From JAJXWB01 sp036796555 (GTDB lineage Bacteria > Pseudomonadota > Alphaproteobacteria > Rhizobiales > Beijerinckiaceae), in assembly GCA_036796555.1 (NCBI GenBank), contig DAIRCS010000021.1, positions 1 through 37,278 on the forward strand: a DNA stretch of 37,278 nt, in the 5' to 3' direction. Of the stretch, positions 34,787 to 37,278 are shown piece after piece (the stretch's first letter is position 1; the number at the start of each line of letters is the position of its first letter). The position numbers were made by a program, and so were the translations under genes. Under the pieces are notes generated by a model, which saw only the letters and a list, made by a program, of their open reading frames with translations, was not told the origin of the DNA and ran no database searches.

Positions 34787-35941
34787 TTGACCCTGTATCG
34801 AGCCATCGGCCTGATGTCCGGCACGTCCATGGACGGCATCGACATCGCCCTCGTCGAGACCGACGGCGAAAGCGTCGTGACCTTCGGCGCGACGGGCTTC
34901 CAGCCCTATTCGGACGAGGACCGCGCGCTCCTTCGTGCCGCGCTGGACGAGGCCGCCGGGCTGGACGCGCGCGGCGCGGCCGCGGGCGCCGTGGCGGCGG
35001 CGGAGGACATGGTGACGGCTCGCCATGCGGAGGCCGTCGAAAGATTTCTCGCCGACAAGGGCCTGACGGCCGCCGATGTCGATCTGGTCGGCTTCCACGG
35101 CCAGACCGTGCTGCACCGGCCGAAGCAGCGCCTGACCATCCAGATCGGCGACGGCGCCGCGCTCGCCCGACGGCTCGGCGTCGCCACCGTTTACGATTTT
35201 CGCGCCGCCGACGTGGCGGCGGGCGGGGAGGGCGCGCCGATCGTGCCGGTCTTCCACCGCGCGTTGGTCGAGATGAGCGGCAAGGACGGAAAATTGCCGG
35301 GCCCGCTCGCGCTGCTCAACATCGGCGGCGTCGGCAACGTCACCTATGTCGACGACGGCCGTGACCCCATCGCCTGCGACTCCGGGCCCGGCAATGCGTT
35401 GCTCGACGATCTCATGCTGGCGCGCGTCGGCCAGCCGATGGACCGGCACGGCCATACCGCCGCCCGGGGCCGCGTGGACGAGGCCGCGCTCGCCCAGTTG
35501 CTGGATGATTCATTTTTTGAACTTCCGCCACCCAAATCATTGGACCGGAACAATTTTTCAAGTGCGGCGGTCGCTCATCTTCCACTTGAGGACGCCGCCG
35601 CCACGCTGACCGCCTTCACCGCCGCCTCGGTCGGCCGCCTCATGCCGCTGCTGCCGCAGCCGCCGAAAACCCTCATCGTCTGCGGCGGCGGCGCGCGAAA
35701 CCCGATCCTCGTGCGCGAGCTCGTCCAGCGCCTGCCGTGCAAGGTGACGACGGCCGACGTCTGCGGCTGGTCGGCGGATTCGATGGAGGCGCAGGCTTTC
35801 GCCTATCTGGCGGTGCGCTCGAAGCGCGGCCTGCCTTACACTTGGCCGACGACCACCGGCGCTCCCGGGCCGATGACGGGCGGGGTGCTGGCGGAGCCGG
35901 ACCGCGAGCCTTCGGGCTCGCATCCATTGCAGCGAGCCTGA
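34787..35941 (+). CDS. anmK: Anhydro-N-acetylmuramic acid kinase
   Basis: A protein of 384 aa with a TTG start at 34787 (MTLYRAIGLMSGTSMDGIDI) behind GGGAGG. No ATG is available before the essential MSGTSMDG motif. Other family motifs are VGFHGQTVLHRP, RAADVAAGGEGAPIVPVFH, LLNIGGVGNVT, CDSGPGNALLDD, PPPKSLDRNNF and VCGGGARNP. It phosphorylates and opens 1,6-anhydroMurNAc released in peptidoglycan turnover, giving MurNAc-6-phosphate for cell-wall recycling. Two oddities exist. About 90 bp (35503-35592) have low GC and atypical codons. The last ~14 codons and the stop are made from a REP-like palindrome. Confidence 0.95.
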   Translation: MTLYRAIGLMSGTSMDGIDIALVETDGESVVTFGATGFQPYSDEDRALLRAALDEAAGLDARGAAAGAVAAAEDMVTARHAEAVERFLADKGLTAADVDLVGFHGQTVLHRPKQRLTIQIGDGAALARRLGVATVYDFRAADVAAGGEGAPIVPVFHRALVEMSGKDGKLPGPLALLNIGGVGNVTYVDDGRDPIACDSGPGNALLDDLMLARVGQPMDRHGHTAARGRVDEAALAQLLDDSFFELPPPKSLDRNNFSSAAVAHLPLEDAAATLTAFTAASVGRLMPLLPQPPKTLIVCGGGARNPILVRELVQRLPCKVTTADVCGWSADSMEAQAFAYLAVRSKRGLPYTWPTTTGAPGPMTGGVLAEPDREPSGSHPLQRA

Positions 35942-35954
35942 AGGCTCGCGGTCC
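35899..35954. repeat. REP-like palindrome, copy 2 (over the 3' end of anmK)
   Basis: The arms are 35899-35921 and 35932-35954 (23 bp, one mismatch) with a 10-nt loop. Each arm is a mini-hairpin of the form GCGAGCC/GGCTCGC, with loop TTCG in the left arm. The arm layout GGACC + hairpin matches copy 1 with compensatory stem changes. The anmK TGA (35939-35941) lies in the right arm. Confidence 0.8.
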
Positions 35955-35969
35955 ATTGAGGAACGCCCC

Positions 35970-36368
35970 GTGAGCACCGTCAAGCTTCTCGAAGACCACG
36001 AACTCCCGCCGGCTTCGGCCGAAGTCTTCGCCGACATCCGCGCGACGCGAAAGACGGATTTCGTCAACAATTTCTGGCGCACGCTCGCGCACGATCCCGC
36101 GCTGCTGAAGCGCACCTGGGAGAGCGCCAAGCAGGTCATGGCGCCCGGCGCGCTCGATCCGCTGACGAAAGAGATGATCTATATCGCCGTCTCGATCGCC
36201 CAATCCTGCGAATATTGCATCCGCTCGCACACGGCGGCGGCGCGCGCGAAGGGGATGACGGACGCTCAGTTCATGGAGTTGATCGGCGTGGTGGGTATGG
36301 CGGCCGAGACGAACCGGCTGGCGCTCGCCATGCAGACGCCGGTGGACGAGGCGTTCAAGGGAAACTAG
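35970..36368 (+). CDS. Carboxymuconolactone decarboxylase / AhpD-family protein
   Basis: A protein of 132 aa with a GTG start at 35970 behind GAGGAA. It is a helical AhpD-like fold with the motif C80-EY-C83-IRS-H87, i.e. the CxxC plus distal His of the alkylhydroperoxidase active site, and an upstream Glu in DPLTKEMIYIAV. Members are peroxidase-like antioxidants or act in protocatechuate catabolism. No beta-ketoadipate genes are near, and the intact CxxC favours the redox role. It lies 28 nt after anmK, with the palindrome in between. Confidence 0.92.
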   Translation: MSTVKLLEDHELPPASAEVFADIRATRKTDFVNNFWRTLAHDPALLKRTWESAKQVMAPGALDPLTKEMIYIAVSIAQSCEYCIRSHTAAARAKGMTDAQFMELIGVVGMAAETNRLALAMQTPVDEAFKGN

Positions 36369-36370
36369 CT

Positions 36371-36489
36371 CCCTCTCCCCGCTCGCGGGGAGAGGGTTGG
36401 GGTGAGGGGCCAACCGACTGGGCGACGTGTTGCGGCGCGAGCCCCTCATCCGGCCTTCGGCCACCTTCTCCCCGCAGGCGGGGAGAAGG
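36371..36489. repeat. Rhizobial-type intergenic palindrome cluster
   Basis: There are two strong hairpins: CCCTCTCCCCGC (36371-36382) with its inverse (36385-36396), and CCTTCTCCCCGC (36464-36475) with its inverse (36478-36489). Between them GAGGGGC (36404-36410) and GCCCCTC (36441-36447) are also inverted, and GGCC-TTC-GGCC forms a short stem. Elements of this form are common between genes in Hyphomicrobiales. It fills the convergent gap of the AhpD-like and hydrolase genes and probably ends both transcripts. Confidence 0.8.
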
Positions 36490-36499
36490 AAGAAACCCC

Positions 36500-37174
36500 T
36501 CAATCCCTCCGCGACGGCACGGCCACGCGCGGCGGGTTCCCCAGCCGCTTGTCCAGATACGCGCCGACTTCCTCGATCAGCGGATCGATCCGGTTCTCGA
36601 AAAAGTGGTTCGCGCCCTCGACCACCGCGTGCTCGATAACGATGCCCTTCTGCGTCTTCAGCTTCTCGATCAGCGGCGTCACTTCCTTGATCGGCGCGAC
36701 GCGGTCCTGGTCGCCGTGCACGAACAGGCCGGACGAGGGGCAGGGGGCCAGGAACGAATAGTCGAAGCGGTTGGCCGGCGGGGCGATGGAGATGAAGCCC
36801 TCGATCTCCGGCCGTCGCATCAAAAGCTGCATGCCGATCCAAGAGCCGAAGGACACGCCCGCGATCCAGCAGGCGCGGGCCTCCGGATTGATGGACTGCG
36901 CCCAGTCGAGCGCCGCGGCGGCGTCGGAAAGCTCGCCCTGGCCATGGTCGAAGGCGCCCTGCGAGCGGCCGACGCCGCGGAAATTGAAGCGCAGAACCGA
37001 AAAGCCGCGTTCGGCGAAGGCGTAATAGAGGTTGTAGACGATCTGGTTGTTCATCGTGCCCCCGAACTGCGGGTGCGGGTGCAGGATGATGGCGATCGGC
37101 GCGCCGCGCGTCTTGGACGGATGGAAACGTCCTTCGAGACGGCCGGCGGGGCCGGTGAAAATGACTTCGGGCAT
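36500..37174 (-). CDS. Alpha/beta hydrolase
   Basis: A protein of 224 aa. The serine nucleophile elbow is S108 in AGVSFGSW, the acid lies in HGDQDRV (D155/D157) and the catalytic His is H190 in EGANHFF. The oxyanion region is HPHPQFGGTMNNQ. This is the small COG2945-like alpha/beta hydrolase family (dienelactone-hydrolase-like fold), whose natural substrate is unknown. The start ATG at 37174 agrees with the family N-terminus PEVIFTGPAGRLEG. The 104 bp upstream, to the window end, hold an A/T-rich weak hairpin (AAAAGC 37220-37225 / GCTTTT 37237-37242) and no recognisable gene. Confidence 0.92.
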   Translation of the reverse strand: MPEVIFTGPAGRLEGRFHPSKTRGAPIAIILHPHPQFGGTMNNQIVYNLYYAFAERGFSVLRFNFRGVGRSQGAFDHGQGELSDAAAALDWAQSINPEARACWIAGVSFGSWIGMQLLMRRPEIEGFISIAPPANRFDYSFLAPCPSSGLFVHGDQDRVAPIKEVTPLIEKLKTQKGIVIEHAVVEGANHFFENRIDPLIEEVGAYLDKRLGNPPRVAVPSRRD

Positions 37175-37278
37175 GGGAAACTCCGGTGTGGCGGGCGGTC
37201 TACCACGGGGGCGGGGGCAAAAAGCAAGGAAAAACGGCTTTTCTCATGGGCCGCCCCGCCGCCGCCCTGCCTCGACAG

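Noticed and set aside
36427..36761. Small plus-strand frames opposite the alpha/beta hydrolase 3' end
   Set aside because: They consist of the intergenic palindrome and antisense of the hydrolase, with no start signal or family resemblance.

Overview
This window looks like the chromosome of a GC-rich alphaproteobacterium of the order Hyphomicrobiales (Rhizobiales). The evidence is high GC, an RNase E with a long acidic insertion in its S1 domain, a KMGKT-type tyrosyl-tRNA synthetase, the gene order rne - cell-wall amidase - PBP1a - prfB, and intergenic palindromes of a rhizobial type. Family level cannot be settled from sequence alone. About 30 protein genes are supported. I saw no tRNA, rRNA, CRISPR array, transposase or phage gene.

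Layout. (1) 1-4.7 kb, minus strand: an M48 metalloprotease with TPR repeats, a periplasmic DsbA-like protein, type II dehydroquinase (aroQ), accB and accC (cut by the window start), probably a run of co-transcribed genes. (2) 4.7-8.1 kb: a plus-strand PLP aminotransferase, a minus-strand LssY C-terminal-domain protein, and a divergent old-yellow-enzyme reductase followed by a palindromic intergenic repeat. (3) 8.1-10.2 kb: a carotenoid oxygenase and a divergent TetR regulator sharing a 59-bp promoter region with two dyads. (4) 10.2-19 kb: rne (minus) with a long untranslated leader, then on the plus strand amiC-type amidase, PBP1a (mrcA) and prfB, the last needing a programmed +1 frameshift. 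(5) 19-23 kb, minus: an acyltransferase, a membrane-anchored M23 peptidase and a CBS/CorC-domain membrane protein; tyrS is divergent. (6) 24.6-27.3 kb, minus: a lower-GC block with an HD-domain phosphohydrolase and a tight AdaA-like - hotdog thioesterase - EamA transporter operon. (7) 27.3-37 kb: a large AsmA/DUF3971 protein, peroxiredoxin (bcp), a beta-CASP metallo-beta-lactamase nuclease, an acyl-CoA synthetase, anmK, an AhpD-like protein and an alpha/beta hydrolase, with several palindromic repeats.

Functional themes. Cell-envelope building and recycling recurs (AmiC, PBP1a, M23 peptidase, acyltransferase, AnmK, AsmA-like protein), as do RNA and translation genes (RNase E, RF2, TyrRS, beta-CASP nuclease) and fatty-acid initiation (AccB/AccC).

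The most unusual observation is a 129-bp, about 83% GC, in-frame insertion with a C9 homopolymer and inverted-repeat structure inside tyrS, placed exactly at the linker between the catalytic core and the S4 RNA-binding domain. Other points of note are a pair of REP-like palindromes with compensatory base changes flanking anmK (one supplies the anmK stop codon), two convergent gene pairs with directly adjacent stop codons, and the AdaA-thioesterase-transporter operon.
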